From the NCBI GenBank assembly GCA_022036555.1, contig CM039140.1, positions 3,747,943 through 3,811,942 of the forward strand: a stretch of 64,000 bases of DNA, in the 5' to 3' direction. The DNA comes from Microstegium vimineum. Its lineage: Eukaryota; Streptophyta; Magnoliopsida; Poales; Poaceae. Under the pieces are notes generated by a model. The model was not told the origin of the DNA. It ran no database searches and saw only the letters and a list, made by a program, of their open reading frames with translations. Both the position numbers and the translations under genes were made by a program. Positions 11,536 to 23,332 of this stretch are shown here, piece by piece; the stretch's first letter is position 1, and each line of letters begins with the position of its first letter.

Positions 11536-11551
11536 CATGCCCCCCAATTTT
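11536..11551 (-). other. Polypurine tract of the Tat element
   Basis: On minus the 16 bases directly before the LTR read AAAATTGGGGGGCATG. This is the purine run that primes plus-strand DNA synthesis and it fixes the element's orientation. Confidence 0.75.
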
Positions 11552-11793
11552 GGAGTGTAGAATATTTTACGCGCCGAAATTTTCTTTACTGTAACCTTTC
11601 CCTCTAAGATATTTGCACGACCTCCTCGATTACCACGCATAAAAACCGCAATTCATCAACAAAAATTCCGCGACTGCAGCGCGAACAGTTGTAAGCCCAA
11701 TCATATCTCCTCGATTGCCGCGCATACCTATTGCATACCTCTCAGCATTCCTGCTTAGTGCAAAGAAAATTCAGAAATACCCCTGACCAGGCT

Positions 11794-11800
11794 TATAAAA
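11794..11800 (+). promoter_or_regulatory. TATA box of the antisense accessory gene
   Basis: TATAAAA lies 157 bp upstream of the ATG at 11957, outside the LTR and on the strand opposite to gag-pol. A start about 30 bp downstream would leave a leader of about 130 nt rich in CAACAAC-like words. It supports separate transcription of the accessory gene. Confidence 0.6.
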
Positions 11801-11956
11801 ATTACCACCATCCAATCTATTTTTACCCTGAGCCTGCATTCCTTCATCTGCCCTTATCTTCAACCTCGGCGACGGCTCTGAAGAACAGTTCTGCGAACTA
11901 AAACGACAACAACTTCCTCAAGTAGAGCGCGAATCACAAGGACCCCCTCAGCTTCA

Positions 11957-14900
11957 ATGGTGATCCAGTTCGATGTCCCTAGAGTAAGTCTACTCTCTCC
12001 TTGCTTCATTTCCTGCGAATTTCTTTTCCGCATTAACTCCGTAATTTTTCCCCTTTCCTTTTTTTATTTCTCTGAAACCTAGGAAATGTACAACAAGGTT
12101 GTAATTCCCATTGAACAATCCAACTTCAACTGTTTAGGCCCAATGGGAAATCCCGATCCTATCAATCTGATTAATGCGGAGACCAACCGTATTCCCTTTA
12201 GATCCGAGTGCTTCGACTTAGGCTTATGGAAAGATGCCTTCCGTTCATGGCCCAAACCCACCAAGGGATGGAAGAACTGGTACCTCAGAATAATGAAAAC
12301 ACAACAAGTTTATTGGTCAGAGCGCAACCTGGACCAGTGCATTAGACTCTCTATTGCCGATATGGCAAAGAACGAAAATATGATGATGGCTGCGTCTTAT
12401 CTCTGGTCCGATACAATGAATGCTTTTCTATTTAGACATGGACCAACTACCCCCACCCTTGCCGATGTGCATATGCTTACCGGCCTTGATGTTTCTTCTG
12501 CCGATCCCTCCAACCTTTTCGGTAGGAAAGCCGAGTACAAAGTGAACACACGCAATATCGGCGGTTGGACCGGATACATTCGAGAGAACCAGAAGACTGG
12601 ATCGGTAGGTCAGAGGAAACACGCCACCTTCTTGAATATGTGGTTAGAAAAGTTCATCTTCTGTGACAGAACAATTGGACCTACCACCATGTACCTTCCC
12701 GCAGCAGAACTTCTAGCCGATGGAGCAAGACTTCCTCTCGGCCGATACCTCCTTGGATCGGTATACCACCTCCTGCACCAAGTATCCAGGAAGTTATTGC
12801 TAGGCGAGTCTATCAGCAACCTTGGAGGTCCTTGGTGGTTTATAAATATGTGGTTGAACGCACACATGTACAAGGTCCTCCAATTTGACTTATTCAGTCA
12901 ACAATTTCCAAGTGATATGTCGGAGGACTATGTATTTTATGATGATGAATCGGCAACTCGTCCCCCACTCAATTTTGGGGAGGCTATCATAGTGCTACCA
13001 GGAACCGATGCTAATGCCGATCAATTTGGTAGGTTCTTCCAAAAGCTTTACAATGGAATCCCCATCGCAGAACGGCTTTGGTGGCCTTATGTCGATGAGA
13101 ACAACCGATTCCCATTGTTATTCAACCTTACTGATTGGAACGTACCACAGAATGAAACAATCATGAAAGACAGCATTATTCCCCGAGCCATTCCAGTCAA
13201 CATCTTTGGAACCGTGAAGAACTCTCCTCCATCTTATGAGTTCTATTATCCATCGGCAGCATCAAGGCAGCTGGCATTCGGCCAATTACCGATCAAACTT
13301 AGCTTCGCCAATGTGATAAAGCCAAGAGAAATTATCTCCAGTGCCATGGATTGGAACAGGATTGTCAACCTTTCTCCCCATGCCAATACATCAAACATCG
13401 ACCTATCCTCCTGGGCACCAACATCTTTTATGACAGAGTTATACAAATCTTGGTGGCAAGAATGGAGAGGCCAACTGTTCGCCAAATCGTCGCACTACTA
13501 TCGGCATTTGATCGACGCCGATCACATCATTCCCGATGACGCAGTAAGTTCTTTACTAATGCATTTCTTATTATTTACTTCTACTATCGGCATCTGACTC
13601 TCTTCTTCAACAGGTTGATGATCCAATCCCCCGAACGAGCAAGAGCGGCAAGCACTTCAATCTTCGAATAATGAGCCCCACATCAATCATCGGCAACAAG
13701 GCTCCTACACTGGCTGCTTTCACACCTCAAAGGGTACCTAAGGTTACCCTCAAGCCTAAGCCGACACCTGCAAAGACCAACGCTACTCCATCGGCTGCTG
13801 CTGCCATCTTGGCATGAGCTTTTGCAGTAAGTATTTATTTCACTTTTACCGATTATAAACTCTCATCGGAAACATTCACTTCATATAACTTCACCAAATA
13901 TTTCTTCAGGCAACGAGGTCATCGGCAGCTGCTCCAAATGTACAAACTTCTCCATCTCATGCTACCGATGCCCCCCAAGCCTCATAACTGAAACGGGCTG
14001 GTTCACCAACTGCTGCCCCGATGAAGAAAAGACGTCTGAGGCTAGCCACTCCATCTACACCAACTCCAGTTGCATCACCAACTGTTGACGCACCAATAGC
14101 AGAGCCACCGTCGGCGTCCATTCCCGAGCAGCCAGTGGACGAAATTCCTGACCAGGGAACAATACCACCACTGCAGGATCCAGCTGCAACAGCATCGGCA
14201 TCGGTACCAGCACCTACATCGAATGAATCTCCTGATCAGAGTAAGGCAACATCGCCATAGGAACCAGCCACCACAGCAGAGGCAGCACCAGCAATAGCAA
14301 CATCAGCACCAATCGTTCCTCCCGCGGAGGCAAGTTCATCGGCAACCGCTGCCGATCTTCAAGACGATACTACACCAGCTGCCTTCCCAAATCCCAGGCA
14401 AGAGATCCGTTTCAAGATGGTAAGCTGACTGTCACAAAATTCATAACATAAATTTACGATCGGCAAGTCCTAATCTTATTCCCTTTTAGGCCCAAGATTC
14501 TCCTGACAGCCTGTTCTCCTTTGCCGTCAACCTCCCCAATGAAGACAAAAACGAAGAAAGCTCTGCTCCAGCGAATAGCTTGTTCTCTTTCGCTGTCAAC
14601 CTTCCGATGAAGACGAAGACGAAGACGAAGAAAGCTCTGTTCTAGCTTTATCAGCAGATGTTAAACTTAAGCTTGAAACATTGCTGTCTTTATTGCAACA
14701 AGACACATCTTATCTCGTCCAAGACTCCACTGCAGTAAAGATAGCTTTTAAAGACATTCAAGGCCATCTATCTGCCGATACAGAAGAAACACTTTTCCAG
14801 GCAGCGTTTCTTGAGAGCAAGCAACTTCAGTATCAAAGGCTCTCTCGCTGTATTGCCAATAGGACTGTTCAGTCAGAATTCAAAGAGAAAATGCTTCAGT

Positions 14901-15241
14901 TCAAGCAATCTGCCGACGAAAAACACAAGAACATAGGTCACTTAGAAGCTTCTGGTACTGAGCTTGATCAAGATATCGCCCATCTATCGGCAAGGAAAGA
15001 AAAGCTATTAGCAGAGCTGAAACAAGTTGACGAGGCCTTGATTGCAGCCAATCAACAGAAGACCGAACTTCCAAATGCTATCCAAACTCTACGACAAGAA
15101 AGAGATGTCGACGCACGTCAAGCCCTCCAGATGAAGAAAAAGATCAAGCCAATAGAAGGATCCGCCGATGACGATGCCAAGGAGATGGAAGAAATAGAGC
15201 AAATTCGCCTGCGTGCGATATCAGCTAATTCTTGCTTGTAA
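11957..15241 (+). pseudogene. Antisense accessory gene of the Tat element: PMD-like domain plus coiled coil, 5 exons, decayed
   Basis: The exons read 11957-11983, 12083-13543, 13614-13826, 13910-14419 and 14490-15241. Every intron is GT-AG, in phase 0 and 70-99 nt long, so the gene model is strongly self-consistent. The product would be about 980 residues. Exons 1-2 encode a globular region of about 495 residues with PMD-like features (WSERNLDQCIRLSIADMAKN, then LADVHMLTGLDV). Exons 3-4 encode an Ala/Pro/Ser-rich linker with a basic patch (MKKRRLRLA), a possible nuclear signal. Exon 5 encodes a coiled coil of about 180 residues. Lesions: TGA 13815-13817, TAA 13985-13987, TAG 14258-14260 and a one-base loss near 14607. 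It lies between pol and the 3' LTR, convergent with pol and ending 68 bp from it. Antisense extra ORFs are known in Tat elements; their role is unknown. Confidence 0.8.
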
Positions 15242-15309
15242 CATAATGCCAGTACGCTTTTTACCGATGTCTTATAACTTTTTCTTTCATCGGCATTCCA
15301 ACGGGTATT

Positions 15310-18300
15310 CTATGCATCTACCCAAATACTAGGGTAATATTTCTTCAAGTATTTACCGTTGATTGCTCTAGAAAACTCAACCCCTTCTAGGGTTTCTAAA
15401 ATATAAGCATTGCCAGGAGCAGATTGTTTTATCTGATAAGGACCTTCCCAATTAGGAGACCATTTTCCAAACATAGAACTCTTAGTCCCAATCGGTAAAA
15501 TCAATTTCCATACCAGATCACCATCGGCAAATTCCTTCAACTTTACTTTCTTGTCATACCACCTGGCAACCCTTTTCTTATTTTCTTCAATGTTGATCAA
15601 AGCCCTCAACCGATGACTTGCTAAGTCTTCTAACTCATCTTTCATAAGAGTATCATACTCATTGGTTGTCAATTGATCTTGAAAAAACAATCGCCTAGAA
15701 CCAGTTTAAACTTCCCAAGGTAGGACAACATCGTGTCCATAGACCAACTGATACGGCGAAACTTTGGTTGCACCATGACATGCCATCCGATACGACCATA
15801 GGGCTTCATTTAACACTATATGCCACCTTCTAGGGTTTTCTTTAATCTTGTGTTTGCTGAGCTTAATAACTCCTTTATTAGTCGCTTCAGCCTGACTGTT
15901 AGCTTGGGCATAATAAGGAGAAGAATTCAATACCTTGAACCCCATACCAGCAGCAAACTCATCAAACTCTCCCGATGTGAACATGGTCCCTTGATCGGTG
16001 GTAATGGTTTGAGGAATACCGAATCGGTAAACAATATATTCTTTTACAAAATCTACCATGTTTGCCGATGTCACCTTCTTCAAAGGAATTGTCTCAACCC
16101 ATTTTGTGAAGTAATCGGTAGCAACAAGTATAAACTTATGCCCCTTGCTTGACGGCGGATAAATTTGGCCGATGAGATCAATAGCCCATCCTCTAAATGG
16201 CCAAGGCTTGATTATAGGATTCATTGCCGATGCAGGCGCCCTCTGGACATTACCAAACTTCTGACAATCCTGACACACTTTAAAATAGTTGAAGCAATCT
16301 TCAAGAATTGTCGGCCAATAATATCCATTCCGCCTAATCATCCACTTCATTTTGAATGCCGATTGATGTGCTCCACACACACCTTCATGAATTTCGCCCA
16401 TCAATTCTTTTGACTCCTCTGTACTAAGGCATCTGAGCAAAACTCCATCAATTGTCCGATAATACAATTCATTGTCAAGGAGCACATACTTGGTAGCTTG
16501 AAACCTTAGACGCCTTTCAACCTTCTTAGACGGATCTACTAAGTAATCGGCAATCTCCTTTCTCCAGTCATCGGCAACCATCACCAATGTCATGACTTCT
16601 TGAATCGGCTGATATCCTGAAGCATTTTGTGTTAACCGATTGGCTTCTTCATTATGCAGCCTGGGAATATGTTCAAGGCGATATTCTTTGAATTCTTTTA
16701 ACAGCCGCAAACACTTTTCATGGGTTGCAATCAAAGCTTCACTTTGGCATTCATATGTCTCAATCAATTGATTAATTACTAACATGGAATCACCGAATAT
16801 TTCAACAGCATCGGCACGCACTTCCCTGAGTAATTCCAACCCTTTTAGCAGAGCTTGGTACTCAGCCTGATTGTTTGTCGAGGTAGCAACAATCGGCAGA
16901 GAAATTTCATATTTCCGTCCACGGGGTGAAATTAAGAGAATGCCAATACCTGCCCCTTCCCTGCATGTAGACCCGTCAAAGAACAAAGTCCAAGGAGCAA
17001 TCTCTACAGAGCCTATTACATTGCAATGCTGAGTGACAAAATCGGCCATCACCTGACCCTTAACTGCCTTAGTCGATTCATACTTCAGGTCAAACTCTGA
17101 CAGTGCCAAAATCCACTTGCCGATTCTCCCACTTAATATCGACATCAACAGCATATACTTAACCACATCATCTTTGCAGATAACAGTGCATTCAGCCGAT
17201 AATAAATAATGTCTCAATTTTATGCAAAAGAAATATAAGCACAAACATAATCTTTCTATGGCCGAATACCTGGCTTCAGCATCTACCAGTCTTCTGCTTA
17301 AATAATAAATCACATGTTCCTTTCCTTCAAATTCTTGGATTAAGGCTGATCCGATAACACTGTCATCGGCAGACAGATACAATCTGAAAGGTTTCCCGTG
17401 TTGAGGTGGAACCAAGACTGGAGGGTTTACCAAATATTTCTTGATCTCCTCCAAGGCTAACTGTTGTTCCTCTTTCCATGTAAACTCTTGATCGGCTTTC
17501 AGCTTTAACAATGGACTAAAAGATTTAATCTTACCAGATAAGTTGGATATAAATCTTCTAATGAAATTAATTTTGTCGATCAAGGATTGCAGCTCAGTCT
17601 TGTTTGTAGGGGCAACCACTTTATTAATTGCATCAATAGATTTTCTACCGATCTCGATGCCTCTCTGATGTACCATAAAACCCAGAAACTAGCCTGCCGA
17701 TACACCAAATGCACACTTGTTAGGATTCATCTTCAACCCATGCTCCCTTGTGCATTCTAGGATTTTTCGCAAATCGGCAAGATGCTTCTCAAAATTTCCA
17801 GATTTAATCACCACATCATCAATATAGATTTCGACTATCGTGCCGATGTACTTATGAAAGATAAAATTCATTGCTCTTTGATAAGTAGCACCGGCATTCT
17901 TCAAGCCAAAAGTCATGACAACCCACTCAAATAAACCGACATGACCTGAACATCTAAAAGCAGTTTTGGATATGTCTTCTTCAGCCATGAATATCTGATT
18001 ATATCCAGCATTACCATCCATGAAGCTAATGATTTGATGTCCAGCAGCAGCATCAATCAGCAGATCGGCAACGGGCATCGGGTAACCATCCATCGGTGTA
18101 GTCTTGTTGAGATTCCTAAAATCAATACAAACATGAAGTTTTCCATTATTCTTATACACAGGAACCACATTAGAAATCCAATTGGCATATCGACATTGCC
18201 GAATAAACCCAGCTTCAATTAACCTTGTAATTTCAGCTTTAATGTCAGGCAACACCATAGGATTACATCGGCGCGCAGGTTGCCGATGTGGTTGGAAACC

Positions 18301-18546
18301 AGACTTGATAGGCAACCGATGTTCGACTATTGATCGGTCTAAACCAGACATCTCCGTATAATCCCAAGCAAAGCAATCTTTATATTCTTTTAATAAGTCA
18401 ACCAATTGCTGCTTATATCGGGAATCTAACTTAACACTAATAAAAGTAGGCCTATGCTTACTACCATCGCCGATATCTACTTCTAATAAATCATCGGCCA
18501 ATGTGAACCCCTGTCCCAGTTTTCCATCATCGGCGAATCGATCCAT
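15310..18546 (-). pseudogene. Tat element pol: RT, two RNase H domains, integrase; two nonsense codons
   Basis: One frame runs the whole length, interrupted by TAG at 17689-17691 and TAA at 15706-15708. In order it carries reverse transcriptase (YIDD at 17815-17826, preceded by SFMDGNAGYNQI), the usual gypsy RNase H (LSADDSVIGSALIQEF) and a second RNase H-like domain (LFFDGSTCREGAGIGILL, then NNQAEYQALLKGLELL and FGDSMLVINQL). Integrase follows, with an HHCC finger ending CQDCQKF, catalytic Asp in AIDLIG and TTDQG and Glu in SQAEATNK, and a C-terminal region. In the second RNase H the usual final Asp is read as Asn (NEEANRL), which would impair catalysis. The start at 18546 is only where the frame opens after a shift; upstream sequence encodes gag-protease. 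Confidence 0.92.
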
Positions 18547-21500
18547 TAAAACTCTTCTTCAAGACCGACTGCTTGGATCGGCGTAATGCGGTAATCGGCA
18601 ACTTTGAGGAACTCTGTGTCCCAAGCTTCACCTGATATGCACCTGGTTTGCTCATAAGTTTTCAATTCTGCCGATGCAACGATCGATGGGGTTTCACTTC
18701 GGACGACTTCAATCTTGTCTCCAACCCACTACACAAGGCTCTGATGCATAGTAGAAGGAATACATCAATTGGCATGGATCCAGTCCCTTCCCAGGAGCAA
18801 GTTGTAGGTACCTTTGCCACTGATCACAAAAAATGTTGTTGGCAAAGTTTTACTACCGATGGTTAATTCAACACATACGGCTCCCTAAGCTGGCGACACA
18901 TTGCCTTCAAAATCTTTGAGCTTCATGTCCATCTTGACTAAGTCTTGGTCGCCTTTTCCAAGCTTCCTGAACATGACGTACGGCATTATGTTGATCGACG
19001 CCCCACCATCCACCAACATCTTTATTACAGGTTGTCCATTCACTTTGCCTTTAACGAACAAAGCCCTTAGGTGCTGCCTTTCATCATCGGCAGGCTTCTC
19101 AAAGGCAGCTGCCATCGGATCCAACACCAACTGCGCCATTTCAGCAGCCTCTTCTCCGTCGCTGACAGGTGCCATGAACTCCATCAGCAATATGACAACC
19201 ATATTGATTTCTACCGATGGATCCCTATCCTTGCGCTTTGGCCTCCATTGCTTTTCCCTTGAAGGATTTTCACTGTCATATAAGTCGCTTTGGCGTTCGC
19301 GCTGGATTCTCCTTCTCTGAGTTTTCGTCAAACCCTTAGGGCACCATTGAGGAAGCTTGGTTTTCCAAACGGGCTGGTGCTGCCTTTCACTGCTCGCATC
19401 GGCACCACTCCTGATGTTTGGATCTCTGGAGAATATTTCTTCATCAGACACTCTTGCATTGGCCATCTCCTCAAGCTCTTCTTGACCAATACGCCTGACA
19501 AGCCTGTTATGCGCGCTGAGCTTGCCCCCTAGTCGACCATGCGCCGACCTCCTTTCTCTGAGCGGCCTAGCATACCTGGATGTCCGATCGTCAAAACAAG
19601 GCTTCTTTTCTAATCGATCGGCAGGGTAATACTCATTGCATTCAGGACAATTATCGGCAGTAGGTAGCTTGATGCCTTCTTCCCAGCAGTGAACGAAGAA
19701 GGGACATTTCCAGTGGTCCTTATGCCGAAGCCACTCTTGGTGCTCTTCTTCTTCCTGCCGATGTCGCTCCTTTTGCGATTGCTGATATTCTTGCCTTGGC
19801 TGCTTATGCGTGATTACAACACCAGGAGCCCTCTTGGCATTGCTACCTTCATCGGCAACTTTCTTGCCCTTTCTGTCATCGGCAAACCTCCTCTCATCAC
19901 ACTTAGCTACTTGATGGCCAGGATCTACCAATGCATTCTTCCTGGCAGCTTCCGATGTCAGCACTTTAGTTTTTTCACTAGTTTCCACCATATTATTTGG
20001 AAACGGGTGCTGATCAATCTTCATCGGTTTCTGGGCTCTAGAATTTTCAAATCTAATTTGTCCAGATTCAATTTCTAACTGCAACTACTGCCTGAATACT
20101 TTGCAGTCATTGGTACTGTGCGAAGTCGCATTGTGCCACTTGCAACACCTGATCTTTTTGAGTTCTTCGGCCGATGGAATCACTTGGTTAGGCGCCAACT
20201 TGATTCGCCCTTCTTGAAGTAACAAGTCAAACATCCTATCGGCCTTGGTGATATCGAAAGTGAACCTTTCAGCTTCTTTCTGGCCAAACGGACAAGACAC
20301 AGATTTCTTATCTTTCACCCATTCGGCGGCACCGATGCTTAGCTCCTCATCGGAATCCTCTTCTTGCTCAATGAAGGTCACCTTTTTATTCCAAGTCTTT
20401 TTAGGCTCAGAAGTCTTGACGTCTTGATCGGCAATTCTCTGCACAAGGTGGCTTAGACTTTCAAACTCTTGAGACGCATACTTATCTTTGATGTGCGGCA
20501 GCAATCCTTGGAAGGCCAAATCTGCCAATTGCCGATTATCAGCACCAAGCTGTAGCACTTATTCTTCACGTCTCGCAGCCTCTGGACAAAGCCCTCCACC
20601 GATTCGTCATTACACTGCTTCAACTTGACCAAATCAGTAAGCTTCTTTTCATGTACGCCCGTGAAGAAATACTTGTGAAATTGTTTTTCTAGATCGGCCC
20701 AAGTAATCACAGAGTTCGGAGGCAACGAAATAAACCATGTGAACGCCGATCCAGATAATGACGATGAGAACAATCTCACCCTCAGTTCTTCTCTGCTGGT
20801 AGCTTCTCCACACTGGATAATGAAGCTGTTGATGTGCTCCATTGTTGACGTGTCATCTTGGCCAGAGAATTTGGTAAAATCAGGCACTTTGTACCGATTC
20901 GGGAGAGGAATTAAGTCATACGACAGAAGATATGGCGTCCGATAAGAGTATGTGTTAACCTTGGGCTTAATGCCGAATTGTTCCTTCATCACTTCGGCAA
21001 TCTTATCGGTCCAATACACATCCTGCTCTTGCCGACTCATAGGCTGATTGTTGACTGGTGGAGCCAGCAGATGCGCCCCTTCAGGTCTTGGTAGAAGATG
21101 CGGAGTAATTGTCCCGGGCGCAGCACCAGTCATCTGGACGTTATGCATCGGTTGACTTACCAATGGATAATTTTGCACACTCACTAGGTTATGTTGTAGC
21201 ATCATATTCATCGGTTGCTGTACTAATGCTCCATTATGAGTGTTTGTTGGACTTCCATAATAATACATTAGTACGCCAGGCTGTTGAACCGGCGGCTGAT
21301 TATCCCATCCAGGATTATGAATCATCGGCACGTGACTTACCGATGGCTGATAGTTAACCGGCGCCTGCTGTTCTTGCATCTTAGAGTAATCAACAAATTG
21401 GTTACCTTGATGTGCTAGTACTCCGGCTTGAGGATTTACCACCATAGGTTGACTTCCAGCTGCTATACTGTGTTGCATCGGCACAGAGTTTGCCGATGGT

Positions 21501-22240
21501 GGCATCAGAGGTACTTTAGGAATCACCACCTGGAGATCTTCTGACGGCACTTGTACAGTTGGAGAAGACGTAGAGTAATGCATCACAGGAATCATCGGCT
21601 GTAATTGCATTGCCGATGCCATGGGGCCCTTCCAAGCTGAACTGTCTCCCTACACCAGATTGGAACCAGCAGATGGATTTGAAGGCATACCATAACCCCA
21701 CCAGTTGGTAGGAGCTAGATGATTCTGGATAGCAGGTCCCGACATTGCCGACGCCACTGGATCTGCACTAAGCTTGGTGATGCTTTCAGGACTTGGCCTT
21801 GGTGGTGTAGCCACATCGGCAGACGGATCCATGGGAATGGAAGACGCCATTGGGGCTGCCGATGGGTTTATAGATGCCGATCCAAGTTGATGATACGCTG
21901 GACCAACATACTGAGGTGTTTGTCCTTCTTTGAAAGATTGCATAACCGCATTGTACACAGTATTGGACAGTACATTGGAGTGGCTAATTAATGCTTGATT
22001 TAAGGCAGAATTAACCATCTCTTGCAACTTACCAGGATTGGCATCATACGTGACCTGCTGTGGCAACGGCGGATCTTGCTTCTGGATGGCTTCGCCGCTC
22101 CTGCTTAGGCTGAAGGACTTCAGATACAACTGTTTGTACTCCTCCATAGCCCGCTCCATAGCTAGTTTTTGATAATCTTTCAGATCGGCCTCGGAGACTT
22201 CGATGATATTCCTCTGGTTAACGTCGGAGTTATCACCCAT
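18547..22240 (-). pseudogene. Tat element gag and protease, broken
   Basis: The ATG at 22240 follows the primer site by 15 bp and opens a Gln/Pro-rich N-terminus. The gag domain lies at about 20560-20890 (VPDFTKFSGQDDTSTMEHIN, then AFTWFISLPPNSVITW). A Cys/His knuckle (CCKWHNATSHSTNDC) is at about 20097-20141 and a second Cys-rich segment (CPFFVHCWEEG then CPECNEYY) at about 19640-19720. The aspartic protease motif (MLVDGGASINIMPY, about 18973-19014) has DGGA where D(S/T)GA is usual, a form common in this lineage. Lesions: TAG 21650-21652, a shift near 20565, TAG 20085-20087, TAG 18885-18887, TGA and TAG between 18730 and 18770, and a shift near 18550. Confidence 0.88.
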
Positions 22241-22255
22241 GATAGATGTATAATT

Positions 22256-22273
22256 GTCCCACTGGGTGTGCCA
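22256..22273 (-). other. Primer-binding site of the Tat element
   Basis: On minus, seven bases after the LTR, the sequence is TGGCACACCCAGTGGGAC. It starts TGG, as sites pairing with a tRNA CCA end do. I do not assign the tRNA. Confidence 0.65.
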
Positions 22274-22280
22274 AAAGAGG

Positions 22281-23332
22281 TGTTGACACAAAAAGCGTCA
22301 GGATCTGTAAACACCTTGGGCTATTACCCGAATTCGATATCCAAAGGTGTGCTAGTTGATTTGACCAGTTAATTGACAAGGACGATAACTAGAACAAGAT
22401 CCAAACAAGACAACGACGATACGCCCAGATGTCAAATCTCAGACTTGATCAAGATAACTAGAGCAGAGCTGAACGAGACAACAGCGATGCGCCCGGATGT
22501 CAAGGCTCAGATTACTCCCACACGGAACTTGCAAGAGTTGACGGAGATCAAGGAGATGTAGCCCGTCGAAAGCTTGAAGAACTCGTAGGTAAACTAAGAC
22601 TAATGCAATAAAAGGGTAAATTGCAGTAAAAGTAAATAAGAGTAATAGATTTGTTTGATGTATGATTCATTATTCTCACGACCCCTAGGTACATATTTAT
22701 ACTCCAGCAATAGGAGTTGTAGACAGACACGACTTGCACCTTTCCTAAACAACACAAACTCCTATTTTAAAGGATATAACTGACTCGCGCAGGAGTCGGA
22801 TCCAAATAACAATAATATTTTCCTAAACAAACATCTCTATTTTTTAAGGAAAATAAATGACTCATGCAAGAGTCGGACTCAAACTTCTATAATAATACTG
22901 GTACGAGATCACCAGTTTCCTTATGCCTCCTCTTCAATGAAACTTTCCATTGGCAGACTCTTCAATCCGCAACTTCCTTTTATTGCCATCGGCAATCCTT
23001 TGATGATGTCAACCGCCACGTCACCCTGTGCCCATCGGCATCATCTCCTTATCGGTAATACTTCTCAATTGGCAACTTTTCACCTCCACTGGTAACTTGT
23101 CTTCACCAACTAACTCCTATCGGCAAGAAATCGCCCAACTTCCATCGGCAACCCTTATCAGCAACAATTTTGCTTTGTCTTTCAGCTTCCATCGGCAACA
23201 ATCTTATCTTCATTTGCAGAATTCATTCTCATCGGTAACGTTAACCGATAATCTGCCGATGCCGATAGAAAACAGCTACCGATCAATGCAAGTCTTAGCT
23301 CATTTGACACATGCCGAAAAATGGTGTCAACA
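22281..23332 (-). repeat. Right LTR (5' LTR of the Tat element), 1052 bp
   Basis: It is the partner of the left LTR, with the same 9-bp termini. It carries a promoter-like minus-strand TATAAATA (22694-22701) that would drive gag-pol. Relative to the left copy it lacks about 24 bp near 23092, and most substitutions are C/T or G/A. Confidence 0.95.

Larger units (their letters stand above)
10460..23332 (-). mobile_element. Full-length Tat-lineage Ty3/gypsy LTR retrotransposon, 12.87 kb
   Basis: Two near-identical LTRs (10460-11535 and 22281-23332) start TGTTGACAC and end GTGTCAACA and are flanked by the same 5 bp, CCATC (10455-10459 and 23333-23337). The primer site and gag lie next to the right LTR and the polypurine tract next to the left one, so the element runs on the minus strand. 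Gag, protease, RT, RNase H, a second RNase H-like domain and integrase are present in gypsy order. The second RNase H and the extra antisense ORF are hallmarks of the Tat/Ogre lineage. All main ORFs are broken, so this copy cannot encode intact proteins. The LTRs differ at about 15-20 sites by eye, almost all transitions, plus a deletion of about 24 bp in the right LTR, so the insertion is fairly young. Confidence 0.95.
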
